A stretch of DNA of 64,000 bases, taken from assembly GCA_030681195.1 (NCBI GenBank), contig JAUXXJ010000026.1, forward strand, positions 177,047-241,046, in the 5' to 3' direction. How positions within the stretch are numbered: position 1 is the first letter of the stretch; each line of letters starts with the position of its first letter. This document shows positions 20,397-29,215 of this stretch, one piece after another. Under the pieces are notes generated by a model. The model ran no database searches, had not been told where the DNA came from, and saw only the letters and a program-made list of their open reading frames with translations. The position numbers and the translations under genes are program-made. The DNA comes from Rhodocyclaceae bacterium (lineage in GTDB: Bacteria > Pseudomonadota > Gammaproteobacteria > Burkholderiales > Rhodocyclaceae).

Positions 20397-21910
20397 GGCA
20401 ATGTCACTCCTTGTCGATATTCGCGTTCGGCGATCAGCTTTGCCCACTCCAGTGGGCTGCCTGGCGACTCGGCGAGCATAGCAGCGGCCAACGTCATCGC
20501 CGCCGTCACCAGCGGCGGCAGGAGCAACAGCCACGCCGTCTCGCGCCGGCCGCGTGCGGCAATGCGCTCCTCCGGCCAGGCCGCCGGTGCCGACCGGAAC
20601 CACGCCCGCCACAGAATCGGCAGGAAGTAGGCAGCATTCAGCAGGCTGGACGTCCACAGCACCCAGATCGCCCAATCCATGCCAGCCGCTGCGGCGCCAT
20701 CCGACAACCATGCCTTGCTGATCGCCCCGGCCGTGAGCGGCGCGCCCATCATGCCCAAGGCGCCGATGGAAAACGCCAGCGTGGTCAGCGGCATGCGCCG
20801 CCCGGCGCCATTCATTTCGCTGACCTTATGGATGCCCAGGGTTTCCGCGTAATTCCCGGCGCAGAAGAACAGTGTGATCTTCATGATGCCTTGGTGCACC
20901 AGATGGACCAGACCGCCGATGGTGCCAAGCGGGCCGAACAACGCCACCCCCAGCACGATGTAGGAGACTTGACTGACGGTGGAGAAAGCCAGGCGCTTTT
21001 TCAGATCGTCCTGGAACAGCGCGCGGAAGCTGCCCCAGACAATGGTGACGGCGGCGAAGACGGCCAGCGGCAGCAACACCTCCAGCGATTGCGCGAACTC
21101 GATGCCATACACCTCATAGACGATGCGCACGATGCCGAAGGCGCCGGCTTTGACCACGGCGACCGCATGCAGCAACGCCGATACTGGCGCTGGCGCCACC
21201 ATCGCCTGTGGCAGCCAGCCGTGCAGCGGCACGATGGCCGCCTTGACGCCGACGCCGGCGATTAGCAGCAGGAAAATAATCTGCAACTGTCCGGCGTATT
21301 CCGGTCCTAAGGCGGCGGCGATGCCGGCGTGGGCAAATTCGGTGTGTCCCAGCAGGTGGTGCAGCCAGACGATGCCGGTGAGCAGCGCCGTACCGCCAAT
21401 CAGCGTGTAGGCAAGGTAAATTGTGCCACCGCGCATCGCTTTGTCGGTGCCGCGATGGACGACCAGCGGGAAGGTGGAGAGCGTCAGTAGTTCGTAGAAG
21501 ATGAAGAAGGTGAACAGGTTGGCCGCCATGGCGATGCCGATGGTGGCTGTGACGCACAGGCTGAAGAAGCCGAAGAAGCGCGAGCGATGCGGCGCGCCTT
21601 CAAGATAGCCGATGGCGTAGAGGGTGGTGAACAGCCACAGCACGGCAGACAGGCTGACGAACAGCAGCCCCAGCGCGTCAGCCTTGAAGGCGAGGTCGAG
21701 TCCCGGCAGCACGGCGAAGCGCACGCCGTATTCCTCGCCTGCCGATACGCCGGCCAACAGCACCGCGACAAGCGCCAGCTTGGCGATGGCGCCGAACAGG
21801 TTGAGCGCAGTGCGCAGCGCGATCCAGCCCTCGGGCAGGGCAAAGATCACCAGGCCCGGCAACAGCGATGACGCCAGCACGGCCAGCGGCAGCCATTCAT
21901 TAGCCGTCAT
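20393..21910 (-). CDS. Mrp-type antiporter subunit, second NuoL/M/N-like protein
   Basis: Large membrane subunit of 505 residues with about 14 helices, homologous to complex I antiporter subunits. The conserved Glu in FFIFYELLTLSTFPLV and the lysine-bearing GVKAAIVPLHGWLPQAMVAPAPVSALLHAVAVVKAG block are intact, as expected for a proton pathway. It could correspond to the N-terminal two thirds of MrpA, or to a second MrpD. The ATG at 21910 is used because it overlaps the preceding gene by 4 bases. It is last in the mrp gene set. Confidence 0.88.
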   Translation of the reverse strand: MTANEWLPLAVLASSLLPGLVIFALPEGWIALRTALNLFGAIAKLALVAVLLAGVSAGEEYGVRFAVLPGLDLAFKADALGLLFVSLSAVLWLFTTLYAIGYLEGAPHRSRFFGFFSLCVTATIGIAMAANLFTFFIFYELLTLSTFPLVVHRGTDKAMRGGTIYLAYTLIGGTALLTGIVWLHHLLGHTEFAHAGIAAALGPEYAGQLQIIFLLLIAGVGVKAAIVPLHGWLPQAMVAPAPVSALLHAVAVVKAGAFGIVRIVYEVYGIEFAQSLEVLLPLAVFAAVTIVWGSFRALFQDDLKKRLAFSTVSQVSYIVLGVALFGPLGTIGGLVHLVHQGIMKITLFFCAGNYAETLGIHKVSEMNGAGRRMPLTTLAFSIGALGMMGAPLTAGAISKAWLSDGAAAAGMDWAIWVLWTSSLLNAAYFLPILWRAWFRSAPAAWPEERIAARGRRETAWLLLLPPLVTAAMTLAAAMLAESPGSPLEWAKLIAEREYRQGVTLP

Positions 21911-23331
21911 GCGACGATCCCCACCAGTTGCATCAACTCGACCCCACGCAAGCCAAGCAGGATGCTCGCGGCGGCGAGAACGAATGCCGGCCATTCGAGC
22001 AGCGGCGAGACGGCGGTTGCTTCTTCATTGCGCGGTGCCAGCAAAAATGCCTGACGCAAGACGCGAAACACATACACCGCCGCCAGCAAGCCGCCGGCCA
22101 GCACGATGACCGCCAGTGGCCAATGGCCCTGCGCCAGCGCTGCCTCGATGATCTGCCACTTGGCCAGAAAACCCGACGAGGGTGGCAGGCCCATCAGCGT
22201 CATGCCGGCCAGGCCGAAGGTGAACAGGGTCAGCGGCACGCGATTGACGGCGCCAGCCAACCCCGCGATGGTGTCCTGCCCGGTGGCCTTGATCAGCACC
22301 CCGGCGGCGGCGAATATCGCCGCCTTGGCCAGTCCGTGGGCAAAGACCTGCATCACGCCGGCCTGGATTGCACCCGCACCCGCCAGCAGTGGAAAGATCA
22401 GGAACAGATAGCCGAGTTGCGCTACCGTTGAATACGCAATCAGCATCTTCAGGCGCTCGGCGCGAATCGCTTGCCATGAGCCCCAGAAAATCGCCAGCGT
22501 ACCGAGTGCGGCCGGCAGCCAGGCCAGCCATTCGGCAGCGGCGATCAAGGGTGCGAACGGGCCAATCCACAGCCGCAGGATCAGATAGAACGAGGCCTTT
22601 ACTACTAGGGCGGAAAGCAGCGCAGAGACGGGCGCCGGCGCGCCGCCGTGGGCCGGCGGCAGCCAGAAGTGGAACGGCCACAGGGCGGTCTTGAGCATCA
22701 AGCCAATCAGCATTAGCCCGCCCGCGATCCAGACGAGACGCGGTGCTTCACTCGTGACCAGTGGCGTCAGCACGCTGATCGACACCGTGCCATAGGCGCC
22801 GTAGATCAGTGCCACGCCGAGCAGATAGAGCGCGGAGCCGACCAGCGTGGCGAACAGATAACGCAGGGCCGCCGCTACCTGTTGCGCACCGCCGCCCGCA
22901 GCGACCAGCCCGACGGCTGCGAGGCCGAGCAGTTCGAGCGTGACGTAAATGTTGAACAGATCGGCGGAGAGGAACAGCGCATTGAGTCCGGCAATGAGGA
23001 AACCGGCGAGCGGCCAGAAATATGACCCCGCTGCGTCGTCGCGTTTGTAATAGGCGCTCGCGTAAACCGCCAGCGGCAGGGCGATGCACTGGGTGAGCAA
23101 CAGCATTGCGGCGGAAAGGCCGTCGGCGGCCAGGTCGATGCCGAGCGGCGCCCCCCAGCCGCCGACGAGATGTCCAACTGCCGTTCCGCCAGCGCCGATT
23201 TTTGTGGCGAGATCAAAGGCGAGCACGGTTTGCAACGCCAAACCACCAATGGCGAGCCACTTGCCCCGCCCCGGTCCAAGAATGAACGCGAGGCTGGCCC
23301 AGACGAGCGGCAGGACGATCAGCCAGATCAT
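21907..23331 (-). CDS. mrpD: Mrp-type cation/proton antiporter subunit D
   Basis: NuoN/MrpD-like membrane subunit, 474 residues. The conserved Glu helix is NIYVTLELLGLAAVGLV, and the Lys block is MLKTALWPFHFWLPPAHGGAPAPVSALLSALVVKASFYLI. Its periplasmic-loop segment TKIGAGGTAVGHLVGG is encoded by a dispersed-repeat copy. It overlaps both flanking genes by 4 bases. The complete set E, F, G, B, C, D argues for a hetero-oligomeric Na+(Li+,K+)/H+ antiporter. Confidence 0.92.
   Translation of the reverse strand: MIWLIVLPLVWASLAFILGPGRGKWLAIGGLALQTVLAFDLATKIGAGGTAVGHLVGGWGAPLGIDLAADGLSAAMLLLTQCIALPLAVYASAYYKRDDAAGSYFWPLAGFLIAGLNALFLSADLFNIYVTLELLGLAAVGLVAAGGGAQQVAAALRYLFATLVGSALYLLGVALIYGAYGTVSISVLTPLVTSEAPRLVWIAGGLMLIGLMLKTALWPFHFWLPPAHGGAPAPVSALLSALVVKASFYLILRLWIGPFAPLIAAAEWLAWLPAALGTLAIFWGSWQAIRAERLKMLIAYSTVAQLGYLFLIFPLLAGAGAIQAGVMQVFAHGLAKAAIFAAAGVLIKATGQDTIAGLAGAVNRVPLTLFTFGLAGMTLMGLPPSSGFLAKWQIIEAALAQGHWPLAVIVLAGGLLAAVYVFRVLRQAFLLAPRNEEATAVSPLLEWPAFVLAAASILLGLRGVELMQLVGIVA
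23179..23203 (-). repeat. Dispersed repeat copy 7
   Basis: On the - strand CAAAAATCGGCGCTGGCG followed by GAACGGC, inside mrpD, read in frame as KIGAGGTA. One core mismatch. Confidence 0.8.
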
Positions 23332-23627
23332 GTGTCGTCCGCCGGTAATTCGAGTTGGCCGGTCAGCGCATGCAACCGCCGCACCAATGCCAGCGCCAGG
23401 GCCGTGGCAGCGACGGCGACGACGATGCCGGTCAGCACCATCGCCTGCGGCACCGGGTCGGGCACGTCGTTGCGCTGGGTGAGGCCCACTAGGATGAGAA
23501 AGGCGCCGCTACCCATGACATTGAAGGCGAGAATGCGGCGCAGCAGGTGCGCAATCAGCATCACGCCGGCCATGCCCATGGCGAACAGCAGTGCACCGAC
23601 ACAGGCGAACAACAGGCCGCTGCTCAT
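23328..23627 (-). CDS. mrpC: Mrp antiporter subunit C (NuoK-like)
   Basis: A 99-residue protein with three membrane helices, homologous to NuoK. The family motif around the second helix is seen in RRILAFNVMGSGAFLILVGL. It overlaps mrpD and mrpB by 4 bases each. Confidence 0.92.
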   Translation of the reverse strand: MSSGLLFACVGALLFAMGMAGVMLIAHLLRRILAFNVMGSGAFLILVGLTQRNDVPDPVPQAMVLTGIVVAVAATALALALVRRLHALTGQLELPADDT

Positions 23628-24280
23628 GCGTCATCTCCCGGCTCGCGCGACAGCAGCAGGAACAGCCCGGCGAGGATCAGGCCGAGCGAGATCGTCAGGC
23701 CCGCTTCGATCAGCAGGATCAGCATCCCCGCCTGCGCCGGCGGATAGTGCAGCAAGGCGCCCTGAGACAGCAGACCGGCCGCGACGGCGAGAAAGATCAG
23801 GAAGCCAGCCGTCAGCCCCCAGCGCAGCGTGCGCGTCGGCACTTGCCAACTCGGCAGCAGTCCGGTCAGGTGCAGCAATACGGCGGCAGCGGCCAGCACG
23901 GCGCCGGCCTGGAAAGCCCCACCTGGCCGGAATGCGCCGGCCCAGAGCAGATAGACGGCGACGACGATCACCAAGGGCGCGGCTACGCGCGCCAGGGTCT
24001 GCAGGATCGGATTGACCGTGCGTGGCTGATCGCTGGCGGTATCGATGCCGACGGCGAGGATGACGATCAACGCTAGCAACAGCACGGCGATTTCCAGCAG
24101 CGTATCGTAACCGCGAAAGTTGAGCAGCACGGCGGTGACGGGATGCTCGACGCCGCTCGACGCCATGTTGTTGGTCACAGCGGCGCGTAGATCGACGCTG
24201 ACGGGCAGCGGTTCCAGCAGCGCGCCAATCAGCAACGCAGCAAACGCCAAGGCACCCAAACCCATCACGAAGCGCTTCAT
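23624..24280 (-). CDS. mrpB: Mrp antiporter MrpB with MbhE-like N-terminal part
   Basis: A 218-residue membrane protein. The first 75 residues or so (VTAVLLNFRGYDTLLEIAVLLLALIVILAVG) match the MbhE-like C-terminal end of ordinary MrpA. The remainder (AAPLVIVVAVYLLWAGAFRPGGAFQAGAVLAAAAVLLHL) is the MnhB/MrpB domain with its GGAFQAG motif. The end of MrpA is thus fused to MrpB here. It overlaps its neighbours by 4 bases. Confidence 0.88.
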   Translation of the reverse strand: MKRFVMGLGALAFAALLIGALLEPLPVSVDLRAAVTNNMASSGVEHPVTAVLLNFRGYDTLLEIAVLLLALIVILAVGIDTASDQPRTVNPILQTLARVAAPLVIVVAVYLLWAGAFRPGGAFQAGAVLAAAAVLLHLTGLLPSWQVPTRTLRWGLTAGFLIFLAVAAGLLSQGALLHYPPAQAGMLILLIEAGLTISLGLILAGLFLLLSREPGDDA

Positions 24281-24519
24281 GCTTTTCTCCGCTTCAACGC
24301 GCCATAGGCATCGAGCAGTAGTGCACCCGTCAGCCCCGCGCCGATGGCGGCTTCGGCGAGACCAATGTCCGGCGCCGCCAGTCGCGCCCAGGCCAGCGCC
24401 ATGAGCAGGCCAAAGGCGATGAACAGCACGATGGCGCGATCAAGTCGGTCAACGCTCAGGCAGCGTCCGCCGCTCCACAACAGCGCCAGCGCCAGCAGTA
24501 GATCGAAAGCGATGCTCAT
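24277..24519 (-). CDS. MbhD/DUF4040-like subunit (detached piece of MrpA)
   Basis: An 80-residue protein with three hydrophobic helices and the DUF4040/MbhD motif APDIGLAEAAIGAGLTGALLLDAYGAL. In standard Mrp operons this segment is part of the long MrpA protein; as a separate gene it resembles the membrane-bound hydrogenase (Mbh/Mbx) arrangement. It overlaps mrpG and mrpB by 4 bases. Confidence 0.87.
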   Translation of the reverse strand: MSIAFDLLLALALLWSGGRCLSVDRLDRAIVLFIAFGLLMALAWARLAAPDIGLAEAAIGAGLTGALLLDAYGALKRRKA

Positions 24520-24824
24520 GGCGCATCCTTGCGCCAGGGTTTGACGCCGAGGCGGTCGGCACGGCGGGCGATGGCGTAAGCGACCGCGCTACTCGCCGCC
24601 AGCGCCAGCGGCCAGATCAGCAAAAGCTTCAGGCCGGCGGCAAGGCTCTCCGCTTGCAAGGCGAGGCCGAGCAGCACGCAACCCAGTCCGAGGTTGTCGG
24701 CCTTGGCCAGTGCGTGCAGCCGGCTGTAGACATCCGGGAAACGCAGCAAGCCCAAGGTACCGGCGGCATAGAAAAACGCGCCGACGATCAGTAGGGCGCC
24801 GCTGAGCCAATCAGTCATGCCCAT
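24516..24824 (-). CDS. mrpG: Mrp antiporter subunit G
   Basis: A 102-residue, three-helix protein of the MnhG/MrpG family. GTLGLLRFPDVYSRLHALAKADNLGLGCVLLGL is the family signature. It overlaps mrpF by 14 bases and the MbhD-like gene by 4. Confidence 0.92.
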   Translation of the reverse strand: MGMTDWLSGALLIVGAFFYAAGTLGLLRFPDVYSRLHALAKADNLGLGCVLLGLALQAESLAAGLKLLLIWPLALAASSAVAYAIARRADRLGVKPWRKDAP

Positions 24825-25077
24825 CTCCCTGCCAGGCGCGTCGGGCGAAGGCCACGCCGCCGATGGCCGCGAGCAGCGCCAGCACCAGCGCTACATCGAC
24901 GAGTGCAGGAATGTTCATCACCTGTGCCAGCAAAACGAGGATGCCGGTGCCGGTGGTGCCGAACAGCAGCGCCATCAGCATGCGGTCGGCTGCTGTTGGC
25001 CCGCGCGCTGCGGCCAGCAGGGCGACGATCAGATTGCCGAGCAGGAACAGCGCGACAACGAGATCGATATCGTTCAT
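24811..25077 (-). CDS. mrpF: Mrp antiporter subunit F
   Basis: An 88-residue, three-helix protein of the MnhF/MrpF family. ARGPTAADRMLMALLFGTTG is the conserved block and ALVDVALVLALLAAIGGVAFAR the last helix. It overlaps mrpE and mrpG. Confidence 0.92.
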   Translation of the reverse strand: MNDIDLVVALFLLGNLIVALLAAARGPTAADRMLMALLFGTTGTGILVLLAQVMNIPALVDVALVLALLAAIGGVAFARRAWQGDGHD

Positions 25078-25556
25078 GCGCTGACTCCAAACAGGGCGGC
25101 GATGCGCTGCTCCAACGCCCGAGCTTCGGCGACGACCGGCAAGTCCTGATGCAGCACATGCAGGCGCAGCCGCGCATTGGTCAACTCAGCGACCAGTTCA
25201 ACCCCCACCGTGCCCGGCATCAGGCTGAGTACATTGGTCATCAGGACTTGCGGCACGCCGGCGGGCAAATTCAGCGGCAATTCAAGAAATGCGGGTTGCA
25301 GCGCCCCGCGCCCACGCAGCGCCATGAGCGCCACCTGCCAGCCGCCACGCACGGAGTTGGTGAGAAAAAAGGCCAGGAAAGCTGGTAGCGCAGCGAGGCG
25401 CACGTCGTGCGCTGCCGGTGGCCACAGTGCGACGCTTGCCCAAGTCGCGGCGACAACAGCGATGCTGCCGAGCAACCAGCCGTCAAGGCGACCTTCGGCC
25501 AATATCCACCACAGGCAGGCGAACAGCAGGCCTCGCCACCAGAGAACGCGGATCAT
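25074..25556 (-). CDS. mrpE: Mrp antiporter subunit E
   Basis: A 160-residue MnhE/MrpE protein with two or three N-terminal helices and a soluble C-terminal part containing TNVLSLMPGTVGVEL, the family motif. It is the first antiporter subunit in the transcript, and its ATG overlaps the end of the LapA-like gene by 4 bases. Confidence 0.92.
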   Translation of the reverse strand: MIRVLWWRGLLFACLWWILAEGRLDGWLLGSIAVVAATWASVALWPPAAHDVRLAALPAFLAFFLTNSVRGGWQVALMALRGRGALQPAFLELPLNLPAGVPQVLMTNVLSLMPGTVGVELVAELTNARLRLHVLHQDLPVVAEARALEQRIAALFGVSA

Positions 25557-25972
25557 GGGGTAGTCTTTCCTTCCCCGTTTTCACCGGTGATCAAAGTCCG
25601 CAGGCCGACATAAGACTTCACTTCGACAGGCGCTTCTACCGTCGCAGACGTTTGATCTTCGAGGGCAGGCCGTACCTGCAAAAGTTCGGCGCGCAGCTCA
25701 TCGTTGCGGCACTCCGCCTCTGCTAGTTTGTGCTCCAGTTCGTTCACCTGCCGGCCTAGGCGCGTGACGTTCCATTGGCGGCGGATCATCGCCGGTGAGG
25801 ACACCAGGCCGGCAATCAGGGCGCCCAGCCCCAGGGTAACGAGTAGCACCAGTGCCAGCGAACCCTCGAAGTTCCAGAAACCGATGGTGACAGTGACCGG
25901 CGCAATGTTTTGCATCGCGAACAGTGCCGCGACGATGGCGAAAATGATGCCGATAATTAAGCCGAGTTGCAT
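25553..25972 (-). CDS. LapA-domain membrane protein with coiled-coil tail
   Basis: A 139-residue protein. The two-helix LapA (YciS) domain covers about residues 1-65: GLIIGIIFAIVAALFAMQNIAPVTVTIGFWNFEGSLALVLLVTLGLGALIAGLVS. A predicted coiled coil follows (GRQVNELEHKLAEAECRNDELRAELLQVRPALE). In E. coli LapA works with LapB in controlling LPS synthesis, but no lapB is visible here. It sits between tamB (18 bases) and mrpE (4-base overlap). A second LapA-like gene lies at 31066. Confidence 0.88.
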   Translation of the reverse strand: MQLGLIIGIIFAIVAALFAMQNIAPVTVTIGFWNFEGSLALVLLVTLGLGALIAGLVSSPAMIRRQWNVTRLGRQVNELEHKLAEAECRNDELRAELLQVRPALEDQTSATVEAPVEVKSYVGLRTLITGENGEGKTTP

Positions 25973-25990
25973 GGTGTTACCTCCTGTCGT

Positions 25991-28900
25991 TCAGTCGAAG
26001 TGGAAGTTATAGAACACATCTACCGCATTATCCCCTCCCGTGCGGGAGACGATAGAGATGCGCGGCGTCAGCGCATAAGTGAATTTCAGCGCACCGGTCG
26101 CCGCCGTCAGGCCCTGCTCGTAGCCGAGCCAGGCGCGATCGGAAAGCCGTTTGCCAACGGTGAGGATCTGGTGGGCCAGCGTATCGCCGTCCGCTGCCTG
26201 GCGTAGCGAGAATTCGTCGACGCCGAGCGCCTGGGCGATCTGCCCGGTGATACTCCCCGACTGCCCGCCGAGCATTGCGCCAGCGGCGGCGATCAGCAGC
26301 GAGGTATCGGCACCGCCGGCATCCGGCGCGCGGCCAAGCACGATCCACGAGAGCTTTTCCGCGTCCGGCACGGGTGGCGTCGACACCAGCCGCACCAGCG
26401 GGCGCTGCGCCGTGCCGGTAACGGCGACGCCGGCCTCGACGGCCAAGCCCTTGCGCAGCGCCAGCACATTGAGGCCAGGATCGTCGAGCGGCCCCTGGAA
26501 ATTGACGATGCCGCGCTCGACGGCGAGACGCTGGCCGTAGGCTTCGAAGCTCGCCTCCTGCGTCGCGATGCTGCCGCTGGCCGCCAGCGGGCTTTCGCCG
26601 TCGCCGCGTAAGCGCACCTTCCCCGCCAGCCGCGCCGTCAGGCCGGCCGCGCGCAGATGGAAGCGCGGGCCGAGATCAAGGGCGATGTCGGTGTCAACGC
26701 GCAACGGGCGTGCCGCTTTCGATTCGCGACCGCGCACGACGATATCCTCGGCGAGCTTGGGCCGGCTCGCCGCCGCCTCGGCGATAAAGCCGGCATCGGC
26801 CTCAAGTTGTGCGCCGAGTTGCAGTCGCCCAGCGGCATGCGCCAGTCGCGCCGTGCCCGAGGCGACCAGCCAGCGCTCGGGCCGCTGCGACAGCGGCAGT
26901 CGGGTCAGCGTCGCATCGAACCGCGCCTGACGACGTTGGATGTCGAACTCGCCGCTCACGCTGACGCGGCCCGGCGCCAGCGCTGTCAAGCCGACGTTGC
27001 GCAAAGCACCCGGGGGCGGCGCCTGCGGCGCGACGAAGTCGAGACGTTCCAGTACCGCGCGTTCGTCCTCGAAGCGCAGCGCCAGCACGCCGTCGCGCAG
27101 ATGAACGTTATGCTCGAGTAGGCTGAGGGCCAGCCCGCTGCCGCGCACCTGGCCAGCGAGGCGCGGTGCGCTGGGGCTGCCGGCGAGCGTGGCGTCGAAC
27201 TCAAGTGCGCCGGCGCTGACCAGATTGCCCGCCAGCGGCCCGAGGCCGGCGAGATCGGGCACGCCCCCGGTCAGCCGCCCGGACAGTGCGGCGCGGCTCA
27301 CCGACAGTTCGCCCGAGGCAGTCAGCACCGCCGGCAGTTCGCTGTCCAGCCGCAACGTTTCAATCCGCCCGCGCCAACCGGTATCGCGCCAGTCACGGGC
27401 GTCGACCAGAGTGCCGGTAGCGGTCAGCGCCAGGCGCCGCTTTTCCGGCAGATCAATTGTGGCGGCGAGTTGATGTTGCCCGCGCGTGCCGTCGAAGGAC
27501 AGTTCAAGGCGCGGCAAGTCCACGCCGGCAGGCAAGTCCACCGCAACGAGCGTCAGGCTCAAGCGCTCCTGTGGTTCGCCCCAGCCGCCGCGCAGTGCGA
27601 GCTTGCTGTCGCCGAGCGCGAGATCAAGCGTACCGCGCAACCAGGCGCGGCCGTTAGCGGCGATGAGGTCGTCGATGCGATCAATCGCGGAGAAAGACAG
27701 ATCGCCGACGCCGCGAAGTTGCTGGCTGTCGAGCCGGCTCGGGTCAAAACGGAAGCGCAGCGTGCCGGCCAGTTGCGGACGAAACTTACCTTCGGCCGTG
27801 AAGCCGGCATTCAGATCGCCGCGCGGCAGACGCGTGACGAAGGCGGCTGGATCGACATGGCGCAGAGCACCCTCCATACGCCAGGTGTGTGGCGCTGTCA
27901 GCGCGAACGCACCGCTACCGGAAATCTCTGCCTTGCCCTGTGCGATCAGGAGACGTGAAAAATTCAGCTGCTTGCCGCGCCGGTCGACTGTGGCTTCGAT
28001 GCGCCGCGCGCCGTCGGCGAGCGCCAAGGTGGCGCGCTGCGTGGCGCCATCCCCGGCAAAGACAATGCGGCCATTGAGACGGGCCGGAAACAGCGCGCCG
28101 TGCAGCTCGGCGGGGTCGAGCCCGCGCACCGCAAGCGCTGCGTTGCCGTGCGGCAGGGCCTCACCTGCGGGCCAGACGAGATCGACGCTGCCCGTCGCCG
28201 TCCCGCGAGCGCCGACTTTTAGCGACAGATCGGAAAATTGCACCCGACGCGGTTCGTTGTTCCAGTCCAGCCGCAGATCAGCGGCGAGATGCGTCAGCGG
28301 CAGGCCGTCGCGGTCGAGCGGCGCGGCGGCGGCGTTGTCGACGCGTAAGCGCCCCGCCAGTGCACCGTCGGCAGCGGACGCGAGATCGGCGTCGAGCGCG
28401 AGACGGGCACGCGGTGCGGACGGCACGAAGGCACGCGGATCAAGCCCGCGTGCGGTGAGACGTAAGGCGGCGAGCGGCTGGGCCGCGAAGGGCGCGAGGC
28501 GCGCCTGCCCGTCCAGCGAGAAATCCGCGCCGCGCCCGTCGAAGGCCACGGCGATGTCGGTGAGCGTACCGTCGGCCCGCGCGGCAACGGCGAGCGCCGG
28601 TTCGGTCGTCGTCGCCAGCGTCCCCTCTCCCGTCAGCGCGAACGGCGCCGCACCGGCCAGCGTTCCTTGCGCCGTCAGTGGGCCGGCAGCGCTCTTGAGC
28701 GTCAGCGACTCCAGCCGGTGCGTTTCGCCATCGCTCGCGAATGTCGCCGCGATGTCCTCGGCCAGCGGCGCGGACGCGCCATGCACCGCCAGGCGGCCGA
28801 TTTCCAGCGCCGCCACGCGCACGGCGAGCGGCAGGCGCAGGTCGGCGGGCGGCGCGTTGGTCTCGTTCTCTGCGCGGGTGAATTCAAGTCGCTCGATGCG

Positions 28901-29215
28901 CAGGCGCTGAATGTCGATCTGGCGCTGCAGCAGTTCGAAAAAATCCCAGTCGAGGGCAATATCGTACAGCGTATAGCGGCCTGCGTCGGCGGCAATCTCC
29001 ACCTGTTCGAATGTCAGTGGGCCAATCAGATGACCACGCGCACCGGCAATGCGCACGGCATCTTCACTGGCCCAGCCGACGAAGGTCACCGCGCGTTCAA
29101 GCCCGGACTGAGTCAGCAGTAGCCAGCCGCTGGCGGCGAAGAAGAGCAGCGCGATCAGCGTTGGGATCAGCAACACTGCACGGCGCAGGAGGTGGCGAAT
29201 TGTTTCCGGTTTCAT
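25991..29215 (-). CDS. tamB: Translocation and assembly module protein TamB
   Basis: A very long (1074 residues) inner-membrane-anchored protein that spans the periplasm, thought to move phospholipid to, or assist protein insertion in, the outer membrane with TamA. After the anchor (LLRRAVLLIPTLIALLFFAASGWLLL, near residues 8-33) the protein is low-complexity beta-rich AsmA-like repeat. The conserved DUF490/TamB domain is at the C-terminus (GLAVEAGVAVTGTAQRPLVRLVSTPPVPDAEKLSWIVLGR, ending in DVFYNFHFD). The ATG at 29215 overlaps the tamA stop by one base. Some open frames of over 300 codons on the other strand reflect its GC bias. Confidence 0.93.
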   Translation of the reverse strand: MKPETIRHLLRRAVLLIPTLIALLFFAASGWLLLTQSGLERAVTFVGWASEDAVRIAGARGHLIGPLTFEQVEIAADAGRYTLYDIALDWDFFELLQRQIDIQRLRIERLEFTRAENETNAPPADLRLPLAVRVAALEIGRLAVHGASAPLAEDIAATFASDGETHRLESLTLKSAAGPLTAQGTLAGAAPFALTGEGTLATTTEPALAVAARADGTLTDIAVAFDGRGADFSLDGQARLAPFAAQPLAALRLTARGLDPRAFVPSAPRARLALDADLASAADGALAGRLRVDNAAAAPLDRDGLPLTHLAADLRLDWNNEPRRVQFSDLSLKVGARGTATGSVDLVWPAGEALPHGNAALAVRGLDPAELHGALFPARLNGRIVFAGDGATQRATLALADGARRIEATVDRRGKQLNFSRLLIAQGKAEISGSGAFALTAPHTWRMEGALRHVDPAAFVTRLPRGDLNAGFTAEGKFRPQLAGTLRFRFDPSRLDSQQLRGVGDLSFSAIDRIDDLIAANGRAWLRGTLDLALGDSKLALRGGWGEPQERLSLTLVAVDLPAGVDLPRLELSFDGTRGQHQLAATIDLPEKRRLALTATGTLVDARDWRDTGWRGRIETLRLDSELPAVLTASGELSVSRAALSGRLTGGVPDLAGLGPLAGNLVSAGALEFDATLAGSPSAPRLAGQVRGSGLALSLLEHNVHLRDGVLALRFEDERAVLERLDFVAPQAPPPGALRNVGLTALAPGRVSVSGEFDIQRRQARFDATLTRLPLSQRPERWLVASGTARLAHAAGRLQLGAQLEADAGFIAEAAASRPKLAEDIVVRGRESKAARPLRVDTDIALDLGPRFHLRAAGLTARLAGKVRLRGDGESPLAASGSIATQEASFEAYGQRLAVERGIVNFQGPLDDPGLNVLALRKGLAVEAGVAVTGTAQRPLVRLVSTPPVPDAEKLSWIVLGRAPDAGGADTSLLIAAAGAMLGGQSGSITGQIAQALGVDEFSLRQAADGDTLAHQILTVGKRLSDRAWLGYEQGLTAATGALKFTYALTPRISIVSRTGGDNAVDVFYNFHFD
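28197..28220 (-). repeat. Dispersed repeat copy 8
   Basis: On the - strand TAAAAGTCGGCGCTCGCG followed by GGACGGC, inside tamB, read as KVGARGTA. One core mismatch. Confidence 0.8.

Noticed and set aside
27486..28910. Long + strand open frame of 474 codons inside tamB
   Set aside because: It is antisense to tamB, very rich in Ser, Arg and Ala, and is explained by GC-biased third codon positions of the real gene.
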